NCBI GenBank assembly: GCA_020160915.1
Contig: JAIUPK010000001.1
Coordinates: forward strand, 651,645 to 715,644
Direction: 5' to 3'
Source of the DNA: Actinomycetota bacterium
GTDB taxonomy: Bacteria > Actinomycetota > Actinomycetes > Actinomycetales > Microbacteriaceae
Length of the DNA: 64,000 nt
How positions within the stretch are numbered: position 1 is the stretch's first letter; each line of letters begins with the position of its first letter. A program made the position numbers and the translations under genes. Below are positions 25,664-36,610 of the stretch, one piece after another. A model generated the notes under the pieces. That model was given only the letters and a program-made list of their open reading frames with translations. It ran no database searches and was not told where the DNA came from.

Positions 25664-26950
25664 TTAGTACTTGTTGGCGACGAAGAGTTCTTGCGCCGGA
25701 AACTTGGTGAGCACCTGGGCGCCGCTCCGCGTGATGACGACCTCTTCCTCAATTCTCGCCGCAGAGATGCCGTCCGAGGCAGGGCAGTACGTCTCCAGAG
25801 CGAAAACCATCCCCTCCTTGATCTCGACCGGGTGCGTGAGGGAATTGAGCCGCGAAATGATGGGCCGCTCGTGCAGTCCAAGGCCAAGACCGTGGCCGAA
25901 CTGAAGACCGAACGCCTCCATTTCGTTAGCAATACCGATATCCGTGGCTTTCGGCCACAACTTGGCTATCTGATCGGTGCCGACCCCGTCGCGCACGGTG
26001 TCGATCGCAGCATCCATCCATTCGCGCGCTCGGGCGTATGCGGAGTGCTGAGCGGGCGTCGAACTACCCACCGAGAAGGTGCGGTAGTAGCAGGTGCGGT
26101 AGCCATTGAACGAGTGGATGATGTCGAAGAAAGCCTGATCGCCCGGCCGAATGATTCGGTCGGTGAAGTTGTGGGGGTGCGGATTGCACCGTTCGCCGGA
26201 GACGGCATTGATGGCTTCGACCTGCTCTGAACCCATCTCGTACAGACGTTTGGATGCAAGCGCCACGATCTCGTTCTCCCGGATGCCCGGCTGGAGCGCG
26301 TTGGCGATGTCCTGGTACACACCATCGACCATCGCGGCCGCCTGACTGAGCAGCATGATCTCGTCGACGTTCTTGATGGCGCGGGCATCGAGCATCGACT
26401 GCTGGATGTCCACGACCACGAGGCCCTGGGCCTGCATCTCGAATAGGAAGGCGGGCTCAACGAGGTCGACGCCAACGGGCATGTTCGCCACACCGGCGTC
26501 GGCCAGAAGCCCCTTGATGGTCTTGACGGCGTCTCTCATGAGACCGACATCGGGATTGATCGCTCCGCGCAACCCCATCATTCCCGCGTGGCTGTGGCCC
26601 TCCTCCAACCAGGGGGAGAACAGGCGATGATGCTTGGCAGCCGAGCCGAAGTCCCAGAGATGAGGCTTTCCATCGCGTGTCAGGAGGGCGTATCTCGACA
26701 TCTTGTCGCCGAGGGCGCCGCCGATCCAGGTTTGGGTCGTGTAGCGGATGTTGTAGAAGTCGAAGAGCAGGAATGCGCCGCACTCGCTCGCCTCCAACGA
26801 TAGGATGCTTCGAGCGAGGCGGTACCCGCGGAGCCGGTCGAAGTCCACCCGTTGTTCGAAGTCCACTCCCATGTGCCCGTGCGCCGGAATCATCCTGTTG
26901 TCGAAGTCCAGCGCCGCAATTTCGGGCTGTAGTTCGAGCTTGTCGGTCAT
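25664..26950 (-). CDS. M24-family 'pita-bread' enzyme, paralogue 2, same Cys substitution
   Basis: 428 residues from ATG 26950 after CAGGAG. It is a close paralogue of the gene at 8776: both share NIRYxT, DFGSAAKHH, ISGERC or VSGERC with PHPH, FNGYRTCYYRTF and an ARIEEEVV end. First metal Asp is D276; the next ligand position is Cys287 instead of Asp. His (QFGHGLG) and Glu residues (ALETYC, RIEEEV) are kept. In this copy the gene is part of an operon behind an ABC importer, which links the family to an imported substrate. Confidence 0.8.
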   Translation of the reverse strand: MTDKLELQPEIAALDFDNRMIPAHGHMGVDFEQRVDFDRLRGYRLARSILSLEASECGAFLLFDFYNIRYTTQTWIGGALGDKMSRYALLTRDGKPHLWDFGSAAKHHRLFSPWLEEGHSHAGMMGLRGAINPDVGLMRDAVKTIKGLLADAGVANMPVGVDLVEPAFLFEMQAQGLVVVDIQQSMLDARAIKNVDEIMLLSQAAAMVDGVYQDIANALQPGIRENEIVALASKRLYEMGSEQVEAINAVSGERCNPHPHNFTDRIIRPGDQAFFDIIHSFNGYRTCYYRTFSVGSSTPAQHSAYARAREWMDAAIDTVRDGVGTDQIAKLWPKATDIGIANEMEAFGLQFGHGLGLGLHERPIISRLNSLTHPVEIKEGMVFALETYCPASDGISAARIEEEVVITRSGAQVLTKFPAQELFVANKY

Positions 26951-26988
26951 GGTCAGTACTCCTGAAGATTGGGCGTCGCTGGTGACAC

Positions 26989-27020
26989 GGTTGGGTGGGT
27001 GCGCGGGCACCCACCCAACC
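26989..27020. other. Strong hairpin between the binding-protein and M24 genes
   Basis: GGTTGGGTGGGTG and CACCCACCCAACC make a 13-bp perfect stem with a six-base loop in the 98-base gap between SBP and M24 genes of one operon. No T-run follows on the minus strand. Such loops often protect the binding-protein mRNA end and lower expression of the genes behind it. Confidence 0.55.
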
Positions 27021-27048
27021 TGTCAGTTGCTATCGGTTGATCTGCTCG

Positions 27049-28041
27049 TTACCACTCGGGTGCGACGGACGGGTCGGACGCGTTGTCCTTGGTGACCTTG
27101 ACCGACGGCATGAAGAGGTTCTCCTCGACGGGCTTGCCTGTCAGCACGTTGTAGGCAAGAACGACAGCGTTCTCACCGTCCCACGATGAGGACTGGAAGA
27201 CGGTTCCGTAGAGCTCGCCCGAGATGACAAGCGGGTTACCGAGCTTGGTGTTTCCAATCGAGGTGATGATCAGACTCGACGGATCGATTCCACGTGCCTT
27301 GAGAGCATCAATTGCGCCAGCGACCATCGTGTCATCTGCCGCGTAGATGCCCTGAACGTTCTCGGCACCGACCGAGGTGAGCATCTCGGATGCCGCGATC
27401 TGCGAGTCATCCTTGTTCCAGTTGCCCGGCTGCTCCGCGAGGATCGTTATGTTGGTGCAGCTCTTCGCGATGTAGTCGGCGAAACCGTCGTGGCGGTTGA
27501 TGGCGGTCGAGTTGCCGGTGAGGCCATTGATAACGATGATGTTCGTCGGCGCCCCGGCGGCGGCGTCACACATCATCTCGGCTGAAGCCTGACCCTGACC
27601 GTAGGTGTCGGGTCCCGAGTAGCCCTTGATGAGGCTCTTGTCTTCGGGGTTGACGTCGGAGTTGGTTGCCGTGACAGGAATCCCGGCCGCCTTCGCAGCC
27701 TCGAGGCACGGGCGGACGGTGTCTCCGACTGCCGGCCACAGGATGATCAGGTCAGGTTGTGCGGCGACGGCAACTTCGCAGTCGCTGGCTTGGGTGTCCG
27801 CATCATACTTCGAGTTGGTGATCGTCAGCTTGATCCCCAGTTCGTCCGCTTTGGCCTGCATGGCTGGCAGGTAGGTCGTGCCGTAGGGCTGGTCGGTACC
27901 CTGCGGGAGGAGTGCGTAGACGTTGTAGGTAGACGCTGACCCGTCCGAGGAGTCTCCGCCTGCGCCAGCACAACCGGACAGTAGGAGACCCGCGACCGCA
28001 AGCAGGCCTGCAGCGGGGAACATCGTGCGAGTGTTTCGCAT
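27049..28041 (-). CDS. Substrate-binding lipoprotein of the second CUT2-type ABC importer
   Basis: 330 residues with a lipoprotein signal (GLLAVAGLLLSGC, lipidated Cys near residue 24) and a periplasmic-binding fold of the sugar type (LIILWPAVGDTVRPCLEAAKAAGIPV; VQGIYAADDTMVAGAIDALKARG). It shares little with the first importer's binding protein, so the ligand is probably different. The final residues SVAPEW close the protein cleanly. It lies between the permease and M24 genes. Confidence 0.88.
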   Translation of the reverse strand: MRNTRTMFPAAGLLAVAGLLLSGCAGAGGDSSDGSASTYNVYALLPQGTDQPYGTTYLPAMQAKADELGIKLTITNSKYDADTQASDCEVAVAAQPDLIILWPAVGDTVRPCLEAAKAAGIPVTATNSDVNPEDKSLIKGYSGPDTYGQGQASAEMMCDAAAGAPTNIIVINGLTGNSTAINRHDGFADYIAKSCTNITILAEQPGNWNKDDSQIAASEMLTSVGAENVQGIYAADDTMVAGAIDALKARGIDPSSLIITSIGNTKLGNPLVISGELYGTVFQSSSWDGENAVVLAYNVLTGKPVEENLFMPSVKVTKDNASDPSVAPEW

Positions 28042-28099
28042 TTTTCTGCCTCTTTCTCTCTTGATTCATGTTGAGGATGCCGGACCCGGCATCCGAAGC

Positions 28100-29131
28100 T
28101 CAGGTGGGGATCTGAGCCTTCTCGCGGCGCTGGAAGAAGGAACGAACACTTGCAGCTGCCGCGCGAAGTTGGGTGGGGTCGGTGATGACCGCGATGAGGA
28201 GGATGGACCCGATGAAGATGTCTTGGATGTCGGTCTGAACACCCGACAGCGTCAGGGCCACCTGCAAGATGCCTAGCGACAATGCCCCGATGAGTGTCCC
28301 CACGACGGAGCCGCGTCCGCCTGTCAGCACGACGCCACCGATGATGGCCGCCGCAAAGCTTGCCAGCAGTACTGACGACCCGGCCGTCGGATCTGCTGCC
28401 GTGCGCTCGAGGGTGTTGATCACACCGGCAAGGGCCGCGACGAATCCCGAGATCATGAACCCCGTGAATATACGCCGGCGAACCGGGATGCCCGCATCGA
28501 AAGCAGCCTGTCGGTTGCCGCCGACGGCATAGAACTCACGCCCGGCGCGCACCCGGGTCAGAAACACCTGGAGGGCGATGAACGCAACGATGAAGATCAG
28601 CACCCTGGGCGTCACCGGCCCGATGAGTGGTGCGCCGAAGGCGATGCCAGCATCGATGTTCGAGAGCCGCACCGGCTTCTCGTCAGAGATGACGAAGGCG
28701 AGCCCTCGTAGCGCGAACAACATGCCGAGCGTCGCGATGAACGAGTTGATCCCGACGTAGACCACGAAAACGGCATTGACTATCCCGATCAGTATTCCTG
28801 CCGCGAGAGCCACAACGATGCCCAGGCCGAGATCCGGGATGCTCGCCATGATCACCCCGGATACCGCGAGGGTGCTGGCGACGCTGAGGTCGAGCTCCCC
28901 CATCAGGATGACTGCGGTCAGACCCAGCGCGACCAACCCGATGAGGGCGACTCGACCGAGCGTGACCGAATATGCGGTGAACGCGGTGGGCTCCAGAATC
29001 GCGACGACGATGATCACGAGTGCGAGGAGGATGAGCCCACGGCCCTCGGTGCGCCGTGCAGCGAGGTTGCGCACGCGGCCCAACAGCCCGCTCTGCTCTG
29101 TACCGAGTTTCATCGGTTGTGTGCTCGTCAC
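28100..29131 (-). CDS. ABC importer permease (RbsC/CUT2 family)
   Basis: 343 residues with eight to ten membrane spans and the family's LMGELDLSVAST and GGVVLTGGRGSVVGTLIGAL motifs. The N-terminal 30 residues are charged and cytosolic. It overlaps the permease gene before it by four bases. With that gene it forms a permease pair fed by the ATPase at 30144. Confidence 0.88.
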   Translation of the reverse strand: MTSTQPMKLGTEQSGLLGRVRNLAARRTEGRGLILLALVIIVVAILEPTAFTAYSVTLGRVALIGLVALGLTAVILMGELDLSVASTLAVSGVIMASIPDLGLGIVVALAAGILIGIVNAVFVVYVGINSFIATLGMLFALRGLAFVISDEKPVRLSNIDAGIAFGAPLIGPVTPRVLIFIVAFIALQVFLTRVRAGREFYAVGGNRQAAFDAGIPVRRRIFTGFMISGFVAALAGVINTLERTAADPTAGSSVLLASFAAAIIGGVVLTGGRGSVVGTLIGALSLGILQVALTLSGVQTDIQDIFIGSILLIAVITDPTQLRAAAASVRSFFQRREKAQIPT

Positions 29132-30147
29132 TTCTTGCCCACCCTTCGCGCCAAGGCGTCCACCGAGACAGCGAGAACGATCAGTGCTCCGATCGCGACC
29201 TGCTGAAGCCCGAACCCGATTCCGAGAAGGACGAGAATGTTGGTCAGCACGCTCACGAAGATCACGCCCAGCAGCGTGCGAAGCACACTCCCTTTGCCGC
29301 CGAACACGCTCGTGCCGCCGATGATGATCGCCGCCAGTGCGCTGAAGTCGTAGCCGTCAGACATCGTCGAGACGGCCGTGTTGGAGAATGCGGCGAGCAC
29401 GAATCCGGCGAGCATTGCCGCCAGCGAAGTGATGACGAAGGCGCCCACCACCACGAGTGCCGTGTTGACGCCGGCCAGCCGGGTTGCGGCCTTGTTGGAT
29501 CCGAAGGAGCGAATGAGAAAGCCGAAATTCGTGCGGGTGAGCACGAACCACAGCACTGCGGTGATCACGAGCAGGACGAGCGCCGAGAGCGGGATCGGTC
29601 CCAGCTTGGCTTGGCCGAAGGCGCGAATTGGACCATCTTCCGGGCCGAAGAAGATACTTCCCCCCGACAGCCAACGCAGGATGCCCAACCCGATGAAGGT
29701 GGTCGACAGCGTGACGATAACCGCGTTTGCCTTGAACACTCCCACGGCGAGCCCGTTGACGACTCCGTAAAGCAGCGCGACGACCAGGGCGAGTCCGATG
29801 GCTGCAGGGAAGCCCGCAGTGTTGCTCACTCCGACGAGGATGACCGACGCGGTCGCGACCTGTGCGACGACCGACAGGTCGAGGTAGTTGGCGCTGATGA
29901 CCACGAAGGTCATGCCGACGGCGACGATCCCGATAGGCGCCGCCCGGTAGAAGACGTCCGTGATGTTGGCCAGCGAGGCAAAGCCGTTGACGAACACGAC
30001 TGCAACCACGACGAGTAGTGCCGTGAACAGGAAGACTCCGCGTTCGGACATCCACACCAAAAGGCTGAATCTGCCCTTGGCCAGTCCCGGTTCGTCGCTC
30101 GCAGCGCGAGGAGGCACCGCAGCGGTCGTTGTCTGATCGGCCATCAC
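29128..30147 (-). CDS. ABC importer permease (RbsC/CUT2 family), second subunit
   Basis: 339 residues with a membrane-span pattern like its partner (VVISANYLDLSVVAQVATASV; GGTSVFGGKGSVLRTLLGV). Start ATG 30147 overlaps the stop of the ATPase gene by four bases. The two permeases probably form a heterodimer, parallel to the arrangement of the first importer, where one subunit is fused to the ATPase. Confidence 0.88.
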   Translation of the reverse strand: MMADQTTTAAVPPRAASDEPGLAKGRFSLLVWMSERGVFLFTALLVVVAVVFVNGFASLANITDVFYRAAPIGIVAVGMTFVVISANYLDLSVVAQVATASVILVGVSNTAGFPAAIGLALVVALLYGVVNGLAVGVFKANAVIVTLSTTFIGLGILRWLSGGSIFFGPEDGPIRAFGQAKLGPIPLSALVLLVITAVLWFVLTRTNFGFLIRSFGSNKAATRLAGVNTALVVVGAFVITSLAAMLAGFVLAAFSNTAVSTMSDGYDFSALAAIIIGGTSVFGGKGSVLRTLLGVIFVSVLTNILVLLGIGFGLQQVAIGALIVLAVSVDALARRVGKK

Positions 30148-31658
30148 GCACCCACCAAATTCTCGCCCGATGCCAGCGACATCACCGATTTCTCATTGGC
30201 GTCTGCGGCGCTAAGCGTTCCCGTTATCCGGCCATCGCGAACCACGTGGATCACGTCGGACAGCTCCAGCAGTTCTGGCAGGTCCGAGCTCACGACCAGC
30301 ACTGCGGCGCCGTTGTCTGCGAGTTCACGCACGATCCGGTGGATCTCGGCCTTGGCCCCCACGTCGACTCCGCGGGTCGGCTCATCGAGCACGATGAATC
30401 GGGGCTTGCGACCGAGCCACTTGGCGATCACCACCTTCTGCTGGTTGCCGCCGCTGTACTCGCCCACGTCACGAGTAATCACGGGCGGTCGTAGACCGAC
30501 GGCATCCGCGAGATTGGAGGCGAATCGGGCCGTCTTTCCAGCCAGGATGACGCCGGCGGACGAGAGTTCGCGACGGTTGGGAAGGGCGATGTTGTCGGAG
30601 ACGCTCATCGTCAGCGCGAGCCCATCTGTGCGGCGCTCCTCAGGCACGTACCCGATTCCGGCCCGCACGGCGGGCTGGTAGCTGGTGATGTTCCGGGGAT
30701 GGCCATCGACCCAGAGAGTGACGGTGCCCCCATACCGCGGATCGGCGCCGACGATTGCCCGCACAAGCTCGGTGCGGCCAGCCCCGACCAGGCCTCCCAG
30801 CCCGATAATCTCACCGGAACGCACGTCGAGGTCGACCCCGTTGACGTTGTGGGCACGAATCCCCCGAGCAGACAGAACAAGAGCACCCGGTGTCGCCACG
30901 CGGCGCGAGGAGAGATCGAGGCTCAGTTCGCGTCCGACCATTTTGTCGATGACGGCACTGGGGGTGGTCTCGACGAGGGGAGTCGAGTCAACCACCTTGC
31001 CATCCCGGAGGACGGTGATGGTCGTGCAGATCGTGAACACCTCAGGAATTCGGTGCGAGATATAGATGATCGCCATACCCCGATTCGCGAGCCGCTGGAG
31101 CATCGCAAGCAGGTGGTCCGTTTCGGCGGGGGTCAATGTAGCTGTCGGCTCGTCGAGAATGAGCACCCGGGGTTTGCGAGCAACTGCGCGAGCGATCTCC
31201 ACGAACTGCCGCAATGCAACCGAAAGTCGAGCGACCGATTCGTTCAGATCGACGCTGACTCCGATCTCGTCGAGAGCCTCGGCCGCGGCCGCTTTGAGTT
31301 GGCGCGTTCTGATGAAACCGTAGGAGGTCGGGGTGGAGCCGAGCATGATGTTCTCGGCGACCGTCATCTCGGGGATCAGGCTGAGCTCCTGATGAACGAG
31401 CGCGATTCCCGCCTCAAGGGAGCCCTTGGCGCCGCCCTCGAGCAGTTCCCCGCCAACCTTCACAGTGCCTTGATCGGCCGTGAGGATGCCCGCGAGGACG
31501 CGCATGAGTGTCGACTTACCCGCGCCGTTCTCGCCAACGACTGCGTGGATCTCTCCTGCTGACACCGCGATGCTCACGTCGTCGACTGCCACCGCGCCGC
31601 CGAATCGCTTGACGATGCTAGACGCCTCGAGGACCGGTAGCGGCATGTCAGGCTTCAC
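30144..31658 (-). CDS. ABC importer ATPase (RbsA/CUT2 family)
   Basis: 504 residues with two nucleotide-binding halves. Half one: Walker A GENGAGKST, signature LSVALRQFVEIARAV, Walker B VLILDEPTATLTPAE. Half two: GLVGAGRTE in place of Walker A, signature YSGGNQQKVVIAKWL, Walker B FIVLDEPTRGVD. The start is GTG 31658, nine bases after GGAGG; the ATG at 31646 lacks a ribosome site. It is the first gene of the operon ATPase - permease - permease - binding protein - M24 - SDR. Confidence 0.9.
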   Translation of the reverse strand: MKPDMPLPVLEASSIVKRFGGAVAVDDVSIAVSAGEIHAVVGENGAGKSTLMRVLAGILTADQGTVKVGGELLEGGAKGSLEAGIALVHQELSLIPEMTVAENIMLGSTPTSYGFIRTRQLKAAAAEALDEIGVSVDLNESVARLSVALRQFVEIARAVARKPRVLILDEPTATLTPAETDHLLAMLQRLANRGMAIIYISHRIPEVFTICTTITVLRDGKVVDSTPLVETTPSAVIDKMVGRELSLDLSSRRVATPGALVLSARGIRAHNVNGVDLDVRSGEIIGLGGLVGAGRTELVRAIVGADPRYGGTVTLWVDGHPRNITSYQPAVRAGIGYVPEERRTDGLALTMSVSDNIALPNRRELSSAGVILAGKTARFASNLADAVGLRPPVITRDVGEYSGGNQQKVVIAKWLGRKPRFIVLDEPTRGVDVGAKAEIHRIVRELADNGAAVLVVSSDLPELLELSDVIHVVRDGRITGTLSAADANEKSVMSLASGENLVGA

Positions 31659-31817
31659 GCTGGCCAACCTCCATTGGTTGTGTTCGACTTCGGTGTCATT
31701 GCCAGTGTAAACACACACAGCACACTCAGCGCAAGGATTGTCGCAAAAATGACCAGAATGTGATCCCTGAGAGAACAGCAAGCAAGATTTACTCAGGTCA
31801 ACGGAGCTCAGATACGA

Positions 31818-32501
31818 CTAGGAACTGTGGTGAAAGTCCCCTGAGATGGCATCGGCAGCAGAATCAGGTCCCCTGGCGGAGTCGAGGATGAACCACACCG
31901 CCACGACCTGCGACGCTTTGCTGTTCCAGAATCGATGCGGGATGCTCGAATCGAAGGCGATCGAGTCGCCCGGCTGGAGCTCCGCCTCACCAAAGCCCAC
32001 TTGCACGTTCAGGGATCCGGAGATGATGATGCCGTACTCCCGCCCCACGTGACGGATGAAATCGACGGGAGGCTCGGCATCCGGGGCGGGCTTGTAGATC
32101 ACCTCGATGAACTCGGCGCCGACCTCGGCCTTTGCGGTCAGGCGTTCCCAGCGCGGTCCCGAACGAAGATTGATGGTCGGTCTGGAGGTGCCGCGCAGGA
32201 CAATTCCGGCTTCATCGAGCGGTGTGTACTCAGACGTGGCGATCACTTCGTCGAGAGGAACGGTCAGATCGGTGGAGAACACCTCTTCAAACAGGCTGTC
32301 CATCGAGATGCCGAGTGCGCTGACGACGTTGTACAGCGCGCGAACGCTGAAGGATGCCAAACCGCGTTCGACCTGCGAGACGTGACTGGCGGAGACACCA
32401 ATGCGTCGGGAGAGTTCACGCACACTCATGCCGGCTGATTCGCGAGCGACACGGATTCGCTCGCCAGCCGTTGTCCACTCATGCGCGGTCTCTTCGTCCA
32501 C
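31818..32501 (-). CDS. XRE-family regulator with C-terminal cupin domain, second copy
   Basis: 227 residues: helix-turn-helix (GERIRVARESAGMSVRELS, GVSASHVSQVERGLASFSV) and a cupin (FIRHVGREYGIIISGSLNVQVG, LQPGDSIAFDSSIPHRFWN). The GTG at 32501 is preceded by a modest GAGG. It lies upstream of, and in line with, the second transporter operon and is its likely regulator. Same architecture as the protein at 10435, although the two sequences differ. Confidence 0.88.
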   Translation of the reverse strand: MDEETAHEWTTAGERIRVARESAGMSVRELSRRIGVSASHVSQVERGLASFSVRALYNVVSALGISMDSLFEEVFSTDLTVPLDEVIATSEYTPLDEAGIVLRGTSRPTINLRSGPRWERLTAKAEVGAEFIEVIYKPAPDAEPPVDFIRHVGREYGIIISGSLNVQVGFGEAELQPGDSIAFDSSIPHRFWNSKASQVVAVWFILDSARGPDSAADAISGDFHHSS

Positions 32502-32618
32502 CCCCGCACCTCGCCCTCGCTACGGGAAACACCGCGGTGCGTGCTCCCACGCAGAACACTCTTTCACAACACGGAGCTAAAGCAGAACACCCTGCGCTAT
32601 GCGATCGGGTCTGCCGTG

Positions 32619-33737
32619 CTACTTCGCCGCGCGCAGCGTCGAGATCTGGTACAGCGTCACGCTTGCCGCGATGCCCGCGTTGAGCGATTCGGTGCCCGAG
32701 TTGATCGGAATCGAAACCACAGCATCGCAGTTCTCGGTGACGAGTCGGGACAGACCCTTGCCCTCGCTGCCCACGACGATGAGCACGGGTTCCTTCGCGA
32801 GCTGCAGCTGCGGCAGCGAGACATCCCCGCCGCCATCGAGGCCGAGCACGAAGACGCCGCGCTGCTTGTAGTCCTTGATCGTCTGGTTGAGGTTGGCGGC
32901 CATCGCGACCGGTGTGCGCGCGGCGGCGCCCGCCGAGGTCTTCCACGCCGACGCGGTGAGACCCACCGAGCGACGCTGCGGTACGATCACGCCGTGGCCA
33001 CCGAACGCGGCGACCGAGCGGATGATCGCGCCCAGATTGCGCGGGTCGGTGATGCCATCGAGCGCAACCAGCAGCGGCACCTGGCCGCGGGAGATCACCT
33101 TGTCGAGCAGCTCCATCGGGTGGGCGTACTCATACGGCGGAACCTTCAGCGCGACGCCCTGATGCACCGAGTCGAAGCCGGCGAGGCGATCGAGCTCGGG
33201 GCGCATGACCTCCAGAATCGGGATGCCACGGCTCGTCGCCAGCTGCAGGATCTCCTTGACGCGGTCATCGAACTCGATGCGCGCCGCCATGTACAACGTC
33301 GTCGCGGGGATCTTGGCACGCAGCGCCTCGAGCACGGAGTTGCGACCGGTCACCATCTCCGACTCGTCGCTCGACTTCGGCGCGCGACCTCCGGTGCCAG
33401 GTCGAGCCGCCCCCGCCGGTCGAGCCGCCCCCGGTGATCGAGCCTGGGCCCCCGAAGCCCGTACCTGACGGTTCGCAGAACCGGCAGGCGGTGCCTTCGG
33501 GGAGCGAGATCCGCCGCCCTCAGCAGCCGAGCCGACCTTCTTCTTGCCGCCCGCCGCCTCATACCGTTCGGCAGCTGCCTTGCGCTTACCCGCGGGGTGG
33601 TAGGGGCGATCCTCCGCCTTGGGGGTCGGCTTGCGTCCCTCGAGCGCCTGGCGCCCCTGCCCGCCGGAGCCGACCTGCGGGCCCTTACGGCCCTTGCGCA
33701 CGGCTCCCGCTCGGGGCTTGTTGCCTGGGTTCTTCAT
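32619..33737 (-). CDS. rlmB: 23S rRNA (guanosine-2'-O)-methyltransferase RlmB-type SpoU enzyme
   Basis: 372 residues. The C-terminal 250 have the SpoU/TrmH knot: [18 protein letters not shown] substrate-binding domain, then [31 protein letters not shown] and [19 protein letters not shown]. The first 115 residues are basic and low-complexity, common in actinobacterial RlmB. ATG 33737 overlaps the cysS stop by four bases. The basic part contains a 47-bp repeat-derived stretch (33400-33446) reading [11 protein letters not shown]. It methylates G2251-type rRNA positions during ribosome maturation. Confidence 0.9.
   Translation of the reverse strand: MKNPGNKPRAGAVRKGRKGPQVGSGGQGRQALEGRKPTPKAEDRPYHPAGKRKAAAERYEAAGGKKKVGSAAEGGGSRSPKAPPAGSANRQVRASGAQARSPGAARPAGAARPGTGGRAPKSSDESEMVTGRNSVLEALRAKIPATTLYMAARIEFDDRVKEILQLATSRGIPILEVMRPELDRLAGFDSVHQGVALKVPPYEYAHPMELLDKVISRGQVPLLVALDGITDPRNLGAIIRSVAAFGGHGVIVPQRRSVGLTASAWKTSAGAAARTPVAMAANLNQTIKDYKQRGVFVLGLDGGGDVSLPQLQLAKEPVLIVVGSEGKGLSRLVTENCDAVVSIPINSGTESLNAGIAASVTLYQISTLRAAK
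33400..33446. repeat. GGTCGAGCC repeat inside rlmB
   Basis: The stretch 33418-33446 matches 62788-62818 (upstream of the ArsR gene) over 29 bases with two mismatches. A partial copy of GGTCGAGCCGCCCCCG stands in front of it. It encodes part of the disordered RlmB N-terminus. Confidence 0.7.
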
Positions 33738-35158
33738 TGGACGCTCCACTGTGTTCCGGTCGGGCCGTCCTCGACCGCGATTCCCGCAGCCGCCAGTTCA
33801 TCACGGATCCGGTCGGCCGTGGCGAAATCCTTGGCAGCGCGGGCCGCGTTGCGGTCGGCGATGAGCGATTCGACGAGGCTCGCGAGGGCCTGCTCGGTGG
33901 GTCCGGATGCCACGCCCGACCACTGCGGCGATCCCGGGTTGATCCCCAGCACCTCGACCATCGCAAGCACTTCGCCGCGGGCGGATGCCAGCGCTCCCAG
34001 GTCACCGGCGTCGTACGCAAGGTTGCCCGCGCGCACCGTCTCGTGGAGCACGCCGAGGGCCTGCGGAACCGACAGGTCGTCGTCCATGGCGTCGGCGAAC
34101 GCATCCGGGATCACTTCGAGCACCCCGTGGGTGGTGCCGGTGAGGCGGCGTTCGGAGCGGTCGAGGAAGACCTCGATGCGCTCGAGGGCTGCCTCGGCTT
34201 CGACGAGGGCGCCGTCGTGGTAGTCGATCGTCGAGCGGTAGTGGGCGGACCCGAGGAAGTAGCGCACGACGAGCGGGCGGGCGAGTTCGAGAAACTCGGC
34301 GGCATAGATCGAGTTGCCGAGGGACTTCGACATCTTCTGCCCGTTGATGTTGACCAGCCCGTTGTGCACCCAGTAGGTCGCGAAAGCGTCGCCCGCGGCG
34401 GTCGACTGGGCGAGCTCGTTCTCGTGGTGCGGGAAGCGCAGGTCGAGTCCGCCGCCGTGGATGTCGAAGGCGGGTCCCAGGTAGCGGCGTGACATGGCGG
34501 AGCACTCGATGTGCCAGCCCGGCCTGCCATCGCCCCAGGGGCTCGGCCATGCGGCATCCGCCGGCTCGTCTGTTTTGTGGCCCTTCCACAGGGCGAAGTC
34601 GCGGGGGTCGCGCTTGGCGCGCGGGTCGGCGTCGGTCGCCGCCTCCATGTTCTCGGGCTTCTGGCGAGTGAGCTCGCCGTAGGAAGGCCAGCTCGCCGTG
34701 TCGAAGTAGACGTCGCCCGAGCCATCCGTCGCCGGGTAGGCGTGGCCGGCCTCGATGAGGCGCTGGATGATCGCCTGCATCTCGGTGACGCTCGCGGTGG
34801 CGCGGGGCTCGTAGGTGGGGGGCTGGATGCCCAGCGCGGTGTAGCCGGCCGTGAACTCCAGCTCGTACCGGTAGGCGTGCGCCCACCAGGGCACGCTGGT
34901 TGAGCCCGTCGAAACCGCACTCGCCGCCGCCAGGATCTTGTCGTCAATGTCGGTGACGTTGCGCACGAGCGTCACGTCGTAGCCGCGGTAGTTGAACCAG
35001 CGCCGCCACAGGTCGTAGACGAGCGCGGAGCGCAGGTGGCCGATGTGGGGGCTCGACTGCACGGTGGGTCCGCAGAGGTACATGCCGACCTTGCCTGCCA
35101 CGAGCGGCGCGAAGTCGACGAGGCCTTGGGCCTTCGAGTCATAGAGGCGGACTGTCAC
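33734..35158 (-). CDS. cysS: Cysteinyl-tRNA synthetase
   Basis: 474 residues of a class I synthetase that charges tRNA-Cys in the cytosol. HIGH appears as SSPHIGHLR near residue 37, the zinc ligand Cys in YLCGPTV, and KMSKS in [11 protein letters not shown]. The [14 protein letters not shown] helices and the C-terminal [14 protein letters not shown] tail are normal. The stretch [12 protein letters not shown] near residue 82 comes from a copy of the GGTTTCGACGGGCTCAACC repeat (34899-34917), an insertion relative to the family as I remember it. It is followed by rlmB with ATGA overlap. Confidence 0.95.
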   Translation of the reverse strand: MTVRLYDSKAQGLVDFAPLVAGKVGMYLCGPTVQSSPHIGHLRSALVYDLWRRWFNYRGYDVTLVRNVTDIDDKILAAASAVSTGSTSVPWWAHAYRYELEFTAGYTALGIQPPTYEPRATASVTEMQAIIQRLIEAGHAYPATDGSGDVYFDTASWPSYGELTRQKPENMEAATDADPRAKRDPRDFALWKGHKTDEPADAAWPSPWGDGRPGWHIECSAMSRRYLGPAFDIHGGGLDLRFPHHENELAQSTAAGDAFATYWVHNGLVNINGQKMSKSLGNSIYAAEFLELARPLVVRYFLGSAHYRSTIDYHDGALVEAEAALERIEVFLDRSERRLTGTTHGVLEVIPDAFADAMDDDLSVPQALGVLHETVRAGNLAYDAGDLGALASARGEVLAMVEVLGINPGSPQWSGVASGPTEQALASLVESLIADRNAARAAKDFATADRIRDELAAAGIAVEDGPTGTQWSVQ

Positions 35159-36602
<1,444 letters not shown>

Positions 36603-36610
36603 CTCGCCAG

